A stretch of 64,000 nucleotides of DNA from Hamadaea tsunoensis DSM 44101 (GTDB lineage Bacteria > Actinomycetota > Actinomycetes > Mycobacteriales > Micromonosporaceae). Where the stretch lies: NCBI RefSeq assembly GCF_000428945.1, contig NZ_AUAX01000002.1, positions 1-64,000 on the forward strand, in the 5' to 3' direction. A program made the translations under genes and the position numbers. The first letter of the stretch is position 1, and every line of letters begins with the position of its first letter. Below, one piece after another: positions 25,724 to 34,783 of this stretch. Under the pieces are notes generated by a model, which saw nothing but the letters and a program-made list of their open reading frames with translations, searched no databases and was not told the origin of the DNA.

Positions 25724-28540
25724 CTAGCGGTGGTTGAGGCCGGCTGCGACCCGCTGTAGTCGGGCGGCGAGCTCCGGCGCGCGGTGGGCGAGAGCTTCGA
25801 GATCAGGCCGGGTGTCGAGCGCGTGCTGCCAAATCACCGCGCGGCCGAGGTCGAGCAGTTCGGTCGCGGCCGTGACCTTCCCGGCATTCAGGCTCCAGGC
25901 GGCGGCGTCCGTCGCAAGCCCTTCGAACAGGTGGATGTGAGTCTCGACCGATCCGCGGTCGAGACCGTGCCAGGAGGCGACCGGCAGGAGGCGGGTCGCC
26001 TCGGCGAGACTCGCGGCGGCCGGCTGCGTAAGGCCGTGTTCTGCTGCCAGCTCACCTCGGAGGCTGGCCGCTTGCAGCCGCTGCACCGCCGGCGCGGTCG
26101 TCACCCTGACGGCTGCGGCCAGGATCGCCAGTGCTTGATCGAGGGTGCCCACGCCGGCGTCGTGCGACATGGCCAGCAGGCGGGCAAGGTTGATCGAGTA
26201 CACGGTGCGGTCGGGATGCTCCTTGCCGACGGTGTCGAGGGCCAGGGCGCAGTGGCGCAGGCCCTCCTCGAGGTCCGGCAGCCACCTGGTGATCGAGTAA
26301 CGGTCGGCGAGGGTGAAGCCGAGGTTGGACAGGAGGGCCGGCTGGTCGTGAAAGCCCGGCGTCGCGCAGGCTACGGCCGCGCGCGCCGCGTCGACGGCCT
26401 CATCGATGTCGGCGGGCTGCTGCCCTTCGACGGCGCGCAGCCGCAGTGCACTGGCGAGGTTGGTCCACTGACCGCACAGGTCGGAACTGCCGGGTGGGGT
26501 CGCGGCGAGGGCCGCCCGTGCGGCGGTCACCGCCTCGTCGAGGTCCGTCGGGTCTCCGAATCGCTGGTAGCGGCTCTGCAGGGCGGCGCCGAGCGCCGTC
26601 TGGCACATGGCCTGCACGATGGCCGTATCCGCGACGGCGTGGATCCCTGCCCGTGCGACCGCGACGGCCTGGTCGATGTCCGGGGTCGCGCCGCGGCTTT
26701 CGAACCGTGCCCGCAGCACCGTGCTGAGGTTGCCCAGGCGCCGGGCGCGGGATGGATCGTCCACATCGGTGGCTGCCACCGATGTGCGCGCGGCTTGTAC
26801 CGCGTCGTCCAGGTCCACGGGATCGCCCGTGGCTTCGTGGCGCAGCGACAGGAACGCGGCGAGGTTCGACTGGTACAGCGCACCCGCACGGCCGGCGGCC
26901 GACTGCGCCAGGGCTCTGGCGTGGGTGACGGCCTCGTCGAGGACCCCGGGATCCCCGCCGTGCAGGTACCAGCTTTGCAAAGCCGCCGCCAGGTTGTTGC
27001 TGAAGGCGGCTGCGCCGGCGCCCGCGGGATCGACTCGGGCGGCGGCCCCGCGGGCGGCTTCGATCGCCTCGCTCAGGTCGTCGAGGTTCGCCGTCAGCTC
27101 GAATCGGGCGTGCAGCGCCAAGCCGAGATGTGACTGTGCCAGCGGGCGGTCGGCATGATCCGGCGCGAAGGTCGCCACGGCCTCCCGGCCGACGCTGATG
27201 GCTTCGTCCAGGTCTTCAGGGCTGCGGGTCGCCTCATGGCGGGCATGCAGGACGCTGCCCAGGGTGGAAAGGAACGCTGCCCGGTCCGGCCGGCCGTTTC
27301 CGGTGAGGGCTACGGCCCGTCGGGAGAAGTGAAGTGCTTCGTCGAGTTCGGCGACATCGCGGCTCCGAGCGAAGCGAAGCTGCAGGATGTCGGCGAGGTT
27401 GGACAGGCTGGTACCCAGGTCGGCAGGGGTCGCCGCCTCGGTCGCCGCTCGTGCGGCCAGGGTCGCCGCATCGAGGTCGGCCAGGTCGCCGAGGCTTTCG
27501 TAGCGCGTACTGAGGCTGGACGCGAGGCTGGTCAGGCTGGCCGCGGAGACCTGACCCGCCGCCGTGTCGAGTTGGACGGCGTCCTCTCCGCACTGGACGG
27601 CCTCGGCGAGGTCGTCGAGGCTGCCGGTGTGCTGGTATCGCACGCGTAACGCCTCGCCGAGCGCGACCGACAACGTCCCGCGATCCTCCGGGTCGGGCGC
27701 ACCGGCGAGGCCGGCCCGGGCATGGCCCACGGCGGCCTCGATGTCGGCGGCGTCGGTCCGCAGGAGGAAGCGCGTCAGTTGGGCGTTGCTGGCGTTGGCC
27801 CGGATCACCGCGTACGCGATGGAATCGGTGTCGCCGCCGGGAGCCGAGACGGCTTCATTCAGGGTGGCGACCGCGGCATCGAGGTCTGCGGGGTCGCCGG
27901 CGAGGTCGAACCGCGCCAGGAGAGTCGTGCCGAGATTGGACAGCAGAAGTGCGCGATCCGGGGCGTCGGCGGGGGCGAGGCTGACCGCGTCGCGCGCGAG
28001 CGTAGCCGCCTCCATGGCGTCATCGGGGTTTCCGGTGTGCAGGAACCGTTCCCGGAGAAGGGCCGAGAGGCTGCTCAGATGACGAGGCCGCTGGGGGTCG
28101 TCCGCGGGCGTCGCGACGGCGCGCAGGTGGTCGACGGCTTGGTCGAGGGCGGCCAGGTCGCCGGAGCCGCTGTACTCCTCGTATCCGGTGATCTCCGGTT
28201 GCTCGACGGTGTCCAGGGCACCGCGCAGTTCCGCGGGCAGCAGCGTCTCGTCGACGTCGCGCAGGGGCATGAACAACGCGATGCTGATCTGCAGCTCACG
28301 CTCGCGGTCGGCCGGGTCGACGACGTCGGAGCGCAACCAGTACAGCCAGGCCACCGCGAGCACGGCCTCCGCGTCGAGAACGTCCCCGCCTTCGTCCGGG
28401 TCCCATCCCACCGTCGCCAGCAGCCGGGTCGCGTCGACGGCCGCATCCCCGTCCAGGAGGAGCCCAGGATGCCTGCTCCGTGCGTACTGCTCGACCCGCT
28501 GTTCGATCTGGAGGAGGAGTTGGTCGCGCTGCTCGGTCAC
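25724..28540 (-). CDS. large tetratricopeptide-type repeat protein, partner of CHAT protease
   Basis: This 938-residue protein consists of roughly 14 to 16 repeats of about 46-50 residues with the pattern LDEAV-x2-AR-xA ... LSNLG-x2-L-x-RY ... G-x-x-x-DLD. This TPR-like repeat is common in actinobacterial proteins encoded next to CHAT proteases. It starts at GTG 28540 after GAGAGGG, 10 bases downstream of the CHAT stop, so the pair is an operon. No enzyme motif is visible. The likely role is a sensor or inhibitor scaffold for the CHAT protease; this is inferred from pairing, as in TPR-CHAT (Csx29-like) proteins. Confidence 0.87.
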   Translation of the reverse strand: MTEQRDQLLLQIEQRVEQYARSRHPGLLLDGDAAVDATRLLATVGWDPDEGGDVLDAEAVLAVAWLYWLRSDVVDPADRERELQISIALFMPLRDVDETLLPAELRGALDTVEQPEITGYEEYSGSGDLAALDQAVDHLRAVATPADDPQRPRHLSSLSALLRERFLHTGNPDDAMEAATLARDAVSLAPADAPDRALLLSNLGTTLLARFDLAGDPADLDAAVATLNEAVSAPGGDTDSIAYAVIRANASNAQLTRFLLRTDAADIEAAVGHARAGLAGAPDPEDRGTLSVALGEALRVRYQHTGSLDDLAEAVQCGEDAVQLDTAAGQVSAASLTSLASSLSTRYESLGDLADLDAATLAARAATEAATPADLGTSLSNLADILQLRFARSRDVAELDEALHFSRRAVALTGNGRPDRAAFLSTLGSVLHARHEATRSPEDLDEAISVGREAVATFAPDHADRPLAQSHLGLALHARFELTANLDDLSEAIEAARGAAARVDPAGAGAAAFSNNLAAALQSWYLHGGDPGVLDEAVTHARALAQSAAGRAGALYQSNLAAFLSLRHEATGDPVDLDDAVQAARTSVAATDVDDPSRARRLGNLSTVLRARFESRGATPDIDQAVAVARAGIHAVADTAIVQAMCQTALGAALQSRYQRFGDPTDLDEAVTAARAALAATPPGSSDLCGQWTNLASALRLRAVEGQQPADIDEAVDAARAAVACATPGFHDQPALLSNLGFTLADRYSITRWLPDLEEGLRHCALALDTVGKEHPDRTVYSINLARLLAMSHDAGVGTLDQALAILAAAVRVTTAPAVQRLQAASLRGELAAEHGLTQPAAASLAEATRLLPVASWHGLDRGSVETHIHLFEGLATDAAAWSLNAGKVTAATELLDLGRAVIWQHALDTRPDLEALAHRAPELAARLQRVAAGLNHR

Positions 28541-28550
28541 GCCCGCCCTC

Positions 28551-29798
28551 TCAGGGACCGTTGTGTGTGAACGGAAGCCAGTCGCTCATGCGGGCACCGC
28601 TGTCGCGGAGCGTACGCACGGCATCGTGCAGCGCGAACGGCGCCCGATCCGGGCGGAACGTTCCATCGGCGCACAATTGCGGGTACACCGCCTCGGTGAC
28701 CTGCGCGGCCACGACGGAGTGCACTCGCCACAGGGTGGCTATTACATGCCGGTAGCCCGCGTAGTTGAGCGCCGCGGCCAGGCTGATCGACTCGTCGGGC
28801 AGGTTGACGCCGCCCGTTGCGGTCATGCACGCCGCGAGGAACACGAACTCGCCGGAGCGTCGGCCTGAGTTGATCCGCGGGATGGTCAAGGTGCCGTCGG
28901 CGAGCATCAGCCCCGCCCGGGAAGGATCGTAGACGTCCTGGTAGCCGTGGCAGCTGACATGCGCCCATCGGTGGTCGGCCAGGGCCGTCTCCACGGCGGC
29001 CATGGTGGCGTCGGCACCCTCGAGAACGGTGACCCCGGCGGGAAACGCGGCCGTGACGGCCGCCCGCTCCCGGGCCGCGTCGGCGGCGAACTGCACCTGG
29101 TCGAGCGTCTCGGGCACCCCGACGAACACCAGACCCGGGTGGCGCGGAGGCTGCGGCGCCGAGGGTCTCCTGGACTCGCGGAGAGCACGCAACGTGGGCG
29201 TGTACGACGATACGGCTCGGTCCAGGACCGTCCGGTCATCTCCGGCACCGTGGTAGCCCGCTCCGTGCAGGGGCAGGAGCGTCAACTTGCCCGTCGGACA
29301 CCACCACAGCCGGGGAGGATCCGCCCCTGCCGCAGGCGGGCCGCCGATGCCGAGATCGGCGAGCACCGGCTGGGCCACGGTGTCCCACAACCATTCCATG
29401 GTCGCGCGCAGCACCTGCTCGCGTGCGTGCCGACGGGCCGCGCGGGTCTCGAGCCGCCGGCTGAACGACTGGTCGGGAGCCGGTGCCGCGTCCTGTAGCG
29501 CCTGAAGGTAGGCCGCGGTGCGGGTGGTCACGTCGGCGGCGGTGAGACCGGGCAGCCGCACGGAGCGGACGCCCGCCGTGGTCACGACCAGCGCGTCGCA
29601 CCGCCACCTGCTCACGTTGACGATGACGACCGGTCCTTCGGCGGCAGCCTCCCGCAGTGTCGCCAGCGGCGGAGGTTCGAGGAAGTCCTCGAACCCGTCG
29701 AGCCTTCGGACCTGCTCGACAAGGCCGTCCCACTCGCGTGCCAGGGCCATGCGACGGTCGGTGTCGCGGGACACGGCTCGCTGACGCGGATCGGTCAC
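28551..29798 (-). CDS. CHAT domain caspase-like protease
   Basis: This 415-residue protein has the CHAT protease domain in its last ~230 residues. The catalytic His is in WAHVSCHGYQD (about His284) and the Cys in FVFLAACMTATGG (about Cys324), followed by SISLAAALNYAGYRHVIATLW, a standard CHAT segment. The N-terminal ~180 residues are helical and may bind the TPR partner. GTG 29798 follows GAGGGG at 7 bases. CHAT proteases are caspase relatives that cleave host or partner proteins when a sensor is triggered. It is divergent from the SEFIR gene with only 87 bases between. Confidence 0.9.
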   Translation of the reverse strand: MTDPRQRAVSRDTDRRMALAREWDGLVEQVRRLDGFEDFLEPPPLATLREAAAEGPVVIVNVSRWRCDALVVTTAGVRSVRLPGLTAADVTTRTAAYLQALQDAAPAPDQSFSRRLETRAARRHAREQVLRATMEWLWDTVAQPVLADLGIGGPPAAGADPPRLWWCPTGKLTLLPLHGAGYHGAGDDRTVLDRAVSSYTPTLRALRESRRPSAPQPPRHPGLVFVGVPETLDQVQFAADAARERAAVTAAFPAGVTVLEGADATMAAVETALADHRWAHVSCHGYQDVYDPSRAGLMLADGTLTIPRINSGRRSGEFVFLAACMTATGGVNLPDESISLAAALNYAGYRHVIATLWRVHSVVAAQVTEAVYPQLCADGTFRPDRAPFALHDAVRTLRDSGARMSDWLPFTHNGP

Positions 29799-29819
29799 GG
29801 GCCACCCCTCTTGATCAGA

Positions 29820-29848
29820 TTGGCACCGGCCTGTCCGAACGGTACGCT
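29820..29848 (+). promoter_or_regulatory. promoter of the SEFIR gene
   Basis: TTGGCA (29820-29825) and TACGCT (29843-29848) are spaced by 17 bases, a good housekeeping-type promoter, 38 bases before ATG 29886. It lies in the same 87-base gap that must drive the CHAT/TPR genes the other way. Confidence 0.5.
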
Positions 29849-29885
29849 GCCGCACCGGCGGCGCCCATCCCCTGAAGGAGCGGCA

Positions 29886-31058
29886 ATGGAACCCTACGAT
29901 GAATCCGGCCTGGTAGGGCAAGTGCCGCTGTTCCTGACCGATCCCGCCCGGGCCGTGGACAACGCGCCGGACGACATCCCCATTGGAATGATTCGCCTGC
30001 GCGGATGGCAGTTGCATCGACTGCCGCCGCTGGGGTCCGATTTCGGACATCAGGTCGGCTATCTCGTTCGGACGAACTGCGAGTTCGAAGTCGCCGCGGG
30101 CGTACCGGCCCCGGAGTGGGCCGAACTCGAGTTCACCTTTCCCGAGGACGTCACCGTTCTCGACGTGCTGCCGCGCAGCGTGATGCAGCCGGAGCAAGGA
30201 CGGGCCTACCGGGTCAACCGCCTCCTCAACTTCGTGCCACGCGACGGTGCCGACCCCGGCGGGTGGGACGGCGATACCGTGGCGTCGGATGTCGCGCTGC
30301 CTGCGATGTCGCCGCAGGTCGACTGTTTCGGTGTCGGCAGCCGGTTCGTTCGCTGGCGTTACACCGGTACGCCGTCGGCCGAACTGCCGGTGGGCAGCAA
30401 GACCGGCTGGTTCGTGCTGCTGGCTGCACCGGACCGGGAGATGCTGCCGGTCCTGGCGTCCGGGCGGTACCAGCTCGACCTGGATCCGGAGCTGGATCTC
30501 GTGCCGGCGAGCCGCCGCGACGCGTTCACCGTCCGGCTCCCGGGCCCGGCAGCGGCCGATCCGTCGCACCTCGGCACGGTCGTACGGGCTGAGCGGCCTC
30601 GCGTCTTCCTGTCCTACTCGCAGGATCCGCCCGAGCACCAGGCCGACGTCATCAGGCTGTGGAAGCTGCTGGAGAGCTGCGGTGTCGACGTCGAGATCGA
30701 CCAGGAGGGCCTCGACAGCCGGCGCATCTGGACCGACTGGACGACCACGCAGATCCTGCGCGCCGACTTCACCGTGGTGATGGCGTCACCGGCGTACCTC
30801 GCCGCCAGCGAGGATCGGCTGCCGCCCGGCCGCAACCGCGGCGTGCGCTCGGAATACCTGCGCCTCGCCGACCTCATGCACCGGGACATGCCCCGCTGGA
30901 CGCGAAAGATCCTGCCGGTCGTGCTGCCCGGGCGGTCGATCGACGAGATCCCGCTCATCTTTCTGCCGGGCACCGCCGACCACTACATCATCGACGACAT
31001 CACGCCGGAGGGCGCGGCGAACCTGCTGGAGGTCATTTTCCACGGCCGGGCGAGGTGA
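29886..31058 (+). CDS. SEFIR (TIR-like) domain protein with novel N-terminal beta domain
   Basis: A 390-residue protein. Residues ~238-370 are a SEFIR domain: RPRVFLSYSQDPPEH, LWKLLESCGVDVEIDQEG, WTDWTTTQILRADFTVVMAS and ILPVVLPGRSIDEIP. SEFIR is the sister of TIR and in bacteria acts as an NAD-degrading or signalling effector in anti-phage systems. The first ~235 residues are beta-rich (GHQVGYLVRTNCEFEVAAGV, WAELEFTFPEDVTVLDVLPR) and unlike domains I know. ATG 29886 has GAAGGAG at 6 bases. Head-to-head with the CHAT/TPR pair, it may belong to the same system. Confidence 0.88.
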   Translation: MEPYDESGLVGQVPLFLTDPARAVDNAPDDIPIGMIRLRGWQLHRLPPLGSDFGHQVGYLVRTNCEFEVAAGVPAPEWAELEFTFPEDVTVLDVLPRSVMQPEQGRAYRVNRLLNFVPRDGADPGGWDGDTVASDVALPAMSPQVDCFGVGSRFVRWRYTGTPSAELPVGSKTGWFVLLAAPDREMLPVLASGRYQLDLDPELDLVPASRRDAFTVRLPGPAAADPSHLGTVVRAERPRVFLSYSQDPPEHQADVIRLWKLLESCGVDVEIDQEGLDSRRIWTDWTTTQILRADFTVVMASPAYLAASEDRLPPGRNRGVRSEYLRLADLMHRDMPRWTRKILPVVLPGRSIDEIPLIFLPGTADHYIIDDITPEGAANLLEVIFHGRAR

Positions 31059-31184
31059 CCCCGATCACCTGGTCTCGCTCGAAGGCCGACGCGGGGCGGC
31101 AGCCTGCCGGTCAGCGACGGCGATGATTGTGTCCGGCCCGGTTCGCCGGACCGATCGCAGCGGACGTCTACGAATCGCGAGCCG

Positions 31185-31199
31185 GATGTCTCCGACATC
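31185..31199. promoter_or_regulatory. inverted repeat upstream of the signalling cassette
   Basis: GATGTC and GACATC flank TCC in the 217-base gap before the PAS/GAF-PP2C gene. It is a possible operator; nothing else is recognised in that gap. Confidence 0.3.
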
Positions 31200-31275
31200 T
31201 CGTGCGGTGTCCTCCGGACGGGGTCCGGACAATTCCTGACGTGTCAAGCGGGCCCGTGCATGGCAGGCTTGCCCC

Positions 31276-32886
31276 ATGACCGACGACCAAGGAGGCGGTT
31301 CCGCGATCCGGAGCCGGACCGGCGCCTCGCGCCGTGCCCGCCTGGCCTCGGGAAATCCCGCCGCGGGCGTATTGACCGCCATGCTCGACGGTATCGAGGA
31401 CGCAGCGGTCGCCCTCGACGGGAACGGGCTCGTCCTGGTCGCGAACGCTTCCGCCGTGCGTCTCCTCCGGGCGAAGGCGGGCGCCCCGCTGGCCGTACCG
31501 GGGGCGCTGGGGGTCGCGCTCGCCGGGCCTGAGCCCGCCTTCGAACTCGACCACGGTGACCGGCGCCTGCAAGGACGTCGGATCGTCGCCGACGGCCATG
31601 TCGTCTGGTATGTCCGCGACATCACCGAACAGGTCGTGCGTACCGATGCGCTGCTGGCGGAGCGGTGGCGCTCGGCGTTCCTGGCCGAGGCCGGCCGGCG
31701 GCTGGGCGGGTCGCTCAACGTCGCCCGGACCGCCCGCACGACCGCCCTGCTCGCCGTTCCGGTGCTGGCCGACAGTGCGCTGGTGATCCTGCCGGGTACG
31801 CGTACCCACCTGGACTGGTTCCGGGTCGACGACGCGCCGGACGCCGAGCTCGGCGCCGGCACCCTCCACCGGGGCGACCTGGCCGCGGACTCGCCCATCG
31901 GGCAGGCCCTCGACGGTCTCACGGTGCCGGACGATCCGCGGCTCGCCGAGACGCTCGGCGGCCTGCTGGCGGACGGTTTCGGGGAGATCGGTTCGGCGAT
32001 GGTCGTCCCGCTGCCCGGGTACGCCGCCGCAGCCGGGGCGCTGGTGCTGGCCCGCCGCGCCGGCCGGGCCGATTTCGAGCCGGCCGAGGTGCACCTGGCA
32101 CAGCAGTTCGCCGCCCGGGCCGGGACCGCTCTGGCCGCCGCCGCGCTGTACGCGGATCAGGCGTACACCGCCGACGTGCTGCAACGCAGCCTGGAAGTGC
32201 CCGAACTGCCGGCGATCCCGGGTGCCGTCCTCGGCGGCACCTACCGGCCGGCCCGCGAGCAGCTGCGTATCGGCGGCGACTTCTTCGACGTCTTCCCCGA
32301 TCCCGACGGCGGCTGGATGTTCCTGCTGGGCGACGTGTGCGGCAAGGGGATCGAGGCCGCCGCGCAGACCGGCCGGACCCGGCAGACGGTGCACGCGCTG
32401 CGGCTGCTGGAACCGCGCCCGCTGCGGCTGCTGGAGCTGCTCAACGCCGCTTCGCTGAACGCCGACCGGTCCGACCTGGTCACCCTGGTGGTCGGTTCGC
32501 TGCGCCGGATCGACGGCGGCCTGCACGTCACGCTGGCCACCGGCGGCCATCCGGCACCTCTCCTCGTACGCGCCGGCGGCGGCACCGAGCCGGTCGCGGT
32601 CCGGGGCATGGCGGTCGGCATGGTGCCCGAAGCGCAGTTCGGCGAGACCGACGTCGTCCTGGCGCCGGGCGACATGCTCGTCGCGTACACCGACGGTGTG
32701 ACCGAAGCCCGGGGCGGTGCCGGCGGCCGCGAGTTCTTCGGCGAACGGCTGCTGGCCGAGGTCGACGCGTACCGGGGGGCGCCCGCGCAGGTGATGGCCG
32801 AGCGCATCGCGCAGCGCGCCTCCGAATGGGCCCGCGACGGGCTGCAGGACGACGTCGCCGTCCTCGTCGTGCAGGCCGCCGCGTGA
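31276..32886 (+). CDS. PAS/GAF-PP2C (SpoIIE-type) sensor phosphatase
   Basis: A 536-residue protein. An N-terminal PAS-like domain (about 33-120: MLDGIEDAAVALDGNGLVLV, VVWYVRDITEQV) precedes a GAF domain (about 135-295) and a SpoIIE/PP2C domain (about 300-536: LRIGGDFFDVFPDPDGGW, LLGDVCGKGIEAAAQT, LATGGHPAPLLV, MLVAYTDGVTEA, DDVAVLVVQ), so the metal-binding Asp residues are present. It should dephosphorylate a STAS anti-anti-sigma factor. Its stop overlaps the B12-sensor start (GTGA), so signal and phosphatase are coupled. No ribosome site precedes ATG 31276; a CAGGCT 6 bases upstream may be a leaderless -10. Confidence 0.9.
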   Translation: MTDDQGGGSAIRSRTGASRRARLASGNPAAGVLTAMLDGIEDAAVALDGNGLVLVANASAVRLLRAKAGAPLAVPGALGVALAGPEPAFELDHGDRRLQGRRIVADGHVVWYVRDITEQVVRTDALLAERWRSAFLAEAGRRLGGSLNVARTARTTALLAVPVLADSALVILPGTRTHLDWFRVDDAPDAELGAGTLHRGDLAADSPIGQALDGLTVPDDPRLAETLGGLLADGFGEIGSAMVVPLPGYAAAAGALVLARRAGRADFEPAEVHLAQQFAARAGTALAAAALYADQAYTADVLQRSLEVPELPAIPGAVLGGTYRPAREQLRIGGDFFDVFPDPDGGWMFLLGDVCGKGIEAAAQTGRTRQTVHALRLLEPRPLRLLELLNAASLNADRSDLVTLVVGSLRRIDGGLHVTLATGGHPAPLLVRAGGGTEPVAVRGMAVGMVPEAQFGETDVVLAPGDMLVAYTDGVTEARGGAGGREFFGERLLAEVDAYRGAPAQVMAERIAQRASEWARDGLQDDVAVLVVQAAA

Positions 32887-33905
32887 CCGCCGTCACCGAC
32901 GAGGACCGGGCGGCCTATCTCACCCTGCTGGCGGAGGCGGACACCCCTGCGGCGCTCGGGTTCGCCGGCGGCCTGCTCGACCGGGGCGTCGCGCCGGAAG
33001 GCGTACTGCTGGATCTGGTCGCGCGCAGTCAGGCGCGGGTGGGCGAGCTGTGGGCTGCCAACGAGTGGAGCGTCGCCCAGGAGCATGCGGCGACCCACGT
33101 GAGTGAGCAGGTGGTGGCCGCGGTCGGGGCCCGCACGGCCGTGGGCGCGTCGCGCGGCCTGGTGGTGGTCGCCTGCGTGGACGGCGAGTGGCATTCGATG
33201 CCCGCCCGGCTGCTGGCCGAGGTGCTGCGGTTGCACGGCTGGAACGTGCGGTTCCTCGGCGCGAGCGTCCCCGGCCCGCACCTGCTGAGCTACCTGCACC
33301 ATTACGGTCCCGACGCGGTCGCGCTGAGCTGCTCGCTGCCGCTGCGCCTGACGACCGCGCGCCGGGTCATCGAGGCCGCGCGGGAGGCGGGTGTCCCGGT
33401 GATCGCCGGTGGCGCGGGCTTCGGCCCGCAGGCCCGCTGGGCCTTGCGGCTCGGCGCCGACCTCGCCGCCGCGGGCGCGCTGGAGGCCGTACGCGCCCTG
33501 GACGGCCGGCCGCCGGGTGGCCGCCCGCTCGCGACGGTCCCGGCGGCCGTCGCCGCCGACGACGAGCATGTGCTCATCGCCAAGCGCGGCCGCGAGCTCG
33601 TCGACGTCGCGCTCAAGAAGCTCGAAGAGCACTTCCCGGTGGTACGCGACTACACGCCGGCCCAGCGTGAGGCGACCGAGTTCGATCTGACCCAGATCGT
33701 CGAGTTCCTGTGCGCCGGGTTGTTCGTCGACGACGAGCACCTGTTCGTGTCCTTTGTGGAGTGGCTGGCGGTCGTGCTCGGGTCGCGGCGGGTGCCCCTG
33801 GTGACCGTGGACATGACCCTCCAGTGGTACGCCGGGGTCCTCTACGACTTCCCGCGGGCGCTCTCGCACCTGGCGGCCGGCCGGCGGGTGCTCGCCGCCG
33901 GATAG
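32883..33905 (+). CDS. cobalamin (B12)-binding sensor protein
   Basis: A 340-residue protein. Residues ~10-85 form the four-helix B12-binding-2 module (LWAANEWSVAQEHAATHVSE, with the W-x-x-x-E-H pattern of CarH-type photoreceptors). Residues ~90-210 form the Rossmann B12-binding module (EWHSMPARLLAEVLRLHGW, FLGASVPGPHLLSYL, VPVIAGGAGF). The cobalt-ligand motif is ExH (His about 104) rather than DxHxxG. No MerR-type DNA-binding domain is present, so output is likely by protein contact through the C-terminal helical region (about 225-340). The GTG start overlaps the PP2C stop, suggesting that light or adenosylcobalamin state controls the phosphatase. Confidence 0.87.
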   Translation: MTAVTDEDRAAYLTLLAEADTPAALGFAGGLLDRGVAPEGVLLDLVARSQARVGELWAANEWSVAQEHAATHVSEQVVAAVGARTAVGASRGLVVVACVDGEWHSMPARLLAEVLRLHGWNVRFLGASVPGPHLLSYLHHYGPDAVALSCSLPLRLTTARRVIEAAREAGVPVIAGGAGFGPQARWALRLGADLAAAGALEAVRALDGRPPGGRPLATVPAAVAADDEHVLIAKRGRELVDVALKKLEEHFPVVRDYTPAQREATEFDLTQIVEFLCAGLFVDDEHLFVSFVEWLAVVLGSRRVPLVTVDMTLQWYAGVLYDFPRALSHLAAGRRVLAAG

Positions 33906-33948
33906 CGGGCGCCAGGTCAGGGGCGGTGGCGGGGCGGCGCCTGCGTGT

Positions 33949-33954
33949 TAGCGT
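33949..33954 (+). promoter_or_regulatory. -10 box of a probable leaderless transcript
   Basis: TAGCGT ends 7 bases before ATG 33962, inside the 56-base gap after the B12 sensor gene. It suggests a second start point within the cassette. Confidence 0.45.
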
Positions 33955-33961
33955 TGCGGCC

Positions 33962-34783
33962 ATGCGCCGCTCCGGGTTCGTCGACTCCGTCGACGGGCTC
34001 AGCCACCACGATCACGTCGGCTGGGTGTTCGACACCCCCGGCGACTTCCGTGCGGCCGCGACCCGGTTCCTCGCCGACGGGCTGGCCGGCGGCCAGCGCG
34101 TACTGCTCGTGACCGGCGACGTGGACGGGGCCGACCTGAGCGACGATTTCGCCGCCGCCCGCGACACCGGTGCCGCCGTCGTCCTCGACGTCGGCATGTA
34201 CCGCTCCGGCGACCCGTACGTCCCGGTCGAGACGTACGCCCGGGCGGTCGACGAGGCGCTGGCCGACGGGTTCACCGGGCTGCGCGTGGCGGCCGACGTC
34301 ACGTCGCTCGTGCGGACCGCCGAGGACCGGGCGGCGTTCGCCCGCTACGAGCGGCTGGCCGACGAGCTGATGATCCGCAGCATGTTCTCCGCGCTGTGCG
34401 CCTACGACCGGGCCGAGCTCGGCGCCGCGGAGGCGGCCGAGCTGGTCTGCGTGCATCCGGTGGCCCGCCGCTCGTCGGTGCCGCTGAGGCTGCACAATTC
34501 CGAGACGCCGGGGATCGCCGCGGTCCTCGCCGGGGACGTCGACATGCATGGATACGCACTGCTGCGGACGGCGCTGGACAGCGCCGACCTCACCGGCGTC
34601 GACGGCACCGTCACGATCGATGCGCGCGACCTCGCCTTCATCGATCATCGGGGCCTGATCCAGCTCGTCGAGCACGTCCGCGCCCGCGGCGCGACGACCG
34701 TCCTGTCGGTCGGCGCCCGCAGCGTCATCCGACCGCTCGCGCAGCTGCTGCGCCTGCCCGACCTGCAGGTGGTGACGGCATGA
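33962..34783 (+). CDS. MEDS sensor and STAS (anti-anti-sigma) domain protein
   Basis: A 273-residue protein. Residues ~10-170 are a MEDS domain (GLSHHDHVGWVFDTPGDFRA, FLADGLAGGQRVLLVTGD, SLVRTAEDRAAFARYERLAD), named after methanol/dichloromethane sensors. Residues ~180-273 are a STAS domain (DLTGVDGTVTIDARDLAFID), the usual PP2C target in partner switching. The STAS phospho-acceptor position reads DLAFIDHRGL, with Asp-His where Ser/Thr is common, so regulation by phosphorylation is doubtful. The stop overlaps the HATPase gene (ATGA). Confidence 0.88.
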   Translation: MRRSGFVDSVDGLSHHDHVGWVFDTPGDFRAAATRFLADGLAGGQRVLLVTGDVDGADLSDDFAAARDTGAAVVLDVGMYRSGDPYVPVETYARAVDEALADGFTGLRVAADVTSLVRTAEDRAAFARYERLADELMIRSMFSALCAYDRAELGAAEAAELVCVHPVARRSSVPLRLHNSETPGIAAVLAGDVDMHGYALLRTALDSADLTGVDGTVTIDARDLAFIDHRGLIQLVEHVRARGATTVLSVGARSVIRPLAQLLRLPDLQVVTA

